5,193 nt of DNA from Tateyamaria sp. (GTDB lineage: Bacteria > Pseudomonadota > Alphaproteobacteria > Rhodobacterales > Rhodobacteraceae). Positions within the stretch are counted from its first letter, which is position 1. Every line of letters starts with the position of its first letter. This document shows, in pieces, positions 5,090 through 5,193 of the stretch. The DNA is taken from the NCBI GenBank assembly GCA_018668195.1, contig JABITU010000218.1:1-5193 (forward strand), written 5' to 3'. The notes below the pieces were generated by a model. The model was not told the DNA's origin and searched no databases. It saw only the letters and a program-made list of their open reading frames with translations. Position numbers and translations under genes: made by a program.

Positions 5090-5193
5090 ATGCGTAAGTA
5101 TTTACTCTCTGCAACGGCGGCTTTGGCTGTCATTGCAGGGCATGGGACTGCTATTGCCGATCAGGCAGCAGCCCAGAAATGGATTAACCAAGA
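5090..5193 (+). CDS. Secreted protein N-terminus, probably ABC-transporter solute-binding protein (partial)
   Basis: Only 34 complete codons are in the window. They encode a Sec signal peptide: MRKY, a hydrophobic core LLSATAALAVIAG, and an AIA cleavage motif with predicted processing after Ala23. The mature protein starts DQAAAQKWINQ. This mature N-terminus recalls extracellular solute-binding proteins of carbohydrate-type ABC transporters in Rhodobacteraceae, whose mature ends begin with a similar AAxKWI segment, but that is from memory of a short stretch. It has its own promoter, operator-like dyad and strong ribosome binding site, as expected for the first gene of a transport operon continuing to the right. 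A periplasmic location is well supported; the transported substrate is unknown. Confidence 0.65.
   Translation, partial: MRKYLLSATAALAVIAGHGTAIADQAAAQKWINQ

Noticed and set aside
1..5193. CRISPR array, tRNA or rRNA genes
   Set aside because: No regularly spaced repeats of suitable length, no cloverleaf and no rRNA-like conserved stretch were seen on either strand.

Overview
The window looks like chromosomal DNA of a marine alphaproteobacterium, most likely of the Roseobacter group (Rhodobacterales). This rests on moderate-to-high GC coding sequence, the style of the AGXT2-like aminotransferase and its MocR neighbour, and the type of IS110 remnant present. It is an inference from remembered family resemblance, not from a search.

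Layout. Positions 1-175 hold no convincing gene. Positions 176 to about 1010 are a decayed IS110-family insertion sequence on the + strand. Its transposase has lost its N-terminus and C-terminus, carries an in-frame stop and a frameshift, and has lost a catalytic Asp, while the noncoding right end is still recognisable. Positions 1011-1359 are intergenic and rich in inverted repeats, including three copies of a CTGGGG..AGAAAA motif and one perfect 14-bp palindrome. Then come two intact genes on the + strand: a MocR/GabR-type regulator (1360-2829; winged helix fused to a fold-type I aminotransferase domain) and a class III AGXT2-like aminotransferase (2963-4306). Converging on them from the - strand is the C-terminal relic of a family-3 amidohydrolase (D-aminoacylase type; about 4359-4913). 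After an AT-rich intergenic region with a clear promoter, an operator-like dyad and a strong ribosome binding site, a new + strand gene starts at 5090. It encodes a signal peptide and probably an ABC-transporter solute-binding protein, and it runs off the window.

How it works together. The regulator and the aminotransferase look like a dedicated pair. Both upstream regions carry the composite element CATCTGTC-N18-TGTCCC with exactly the same spacing: on the - strand over the regulator's own promoter and start codon, and on the + strand upstream of the aminotransferase. The 22-bp period (two helical turns) suits MocR proteins, which bind direct repeats. The placement suggests autorepression of the regulator and activation of the aminotransferase. 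The regulator's best promoter would start transcription at or next to its ATG, so its mRNA may be leaderless. The amine substrate of the aminotransferase cannot be read from the sequence.
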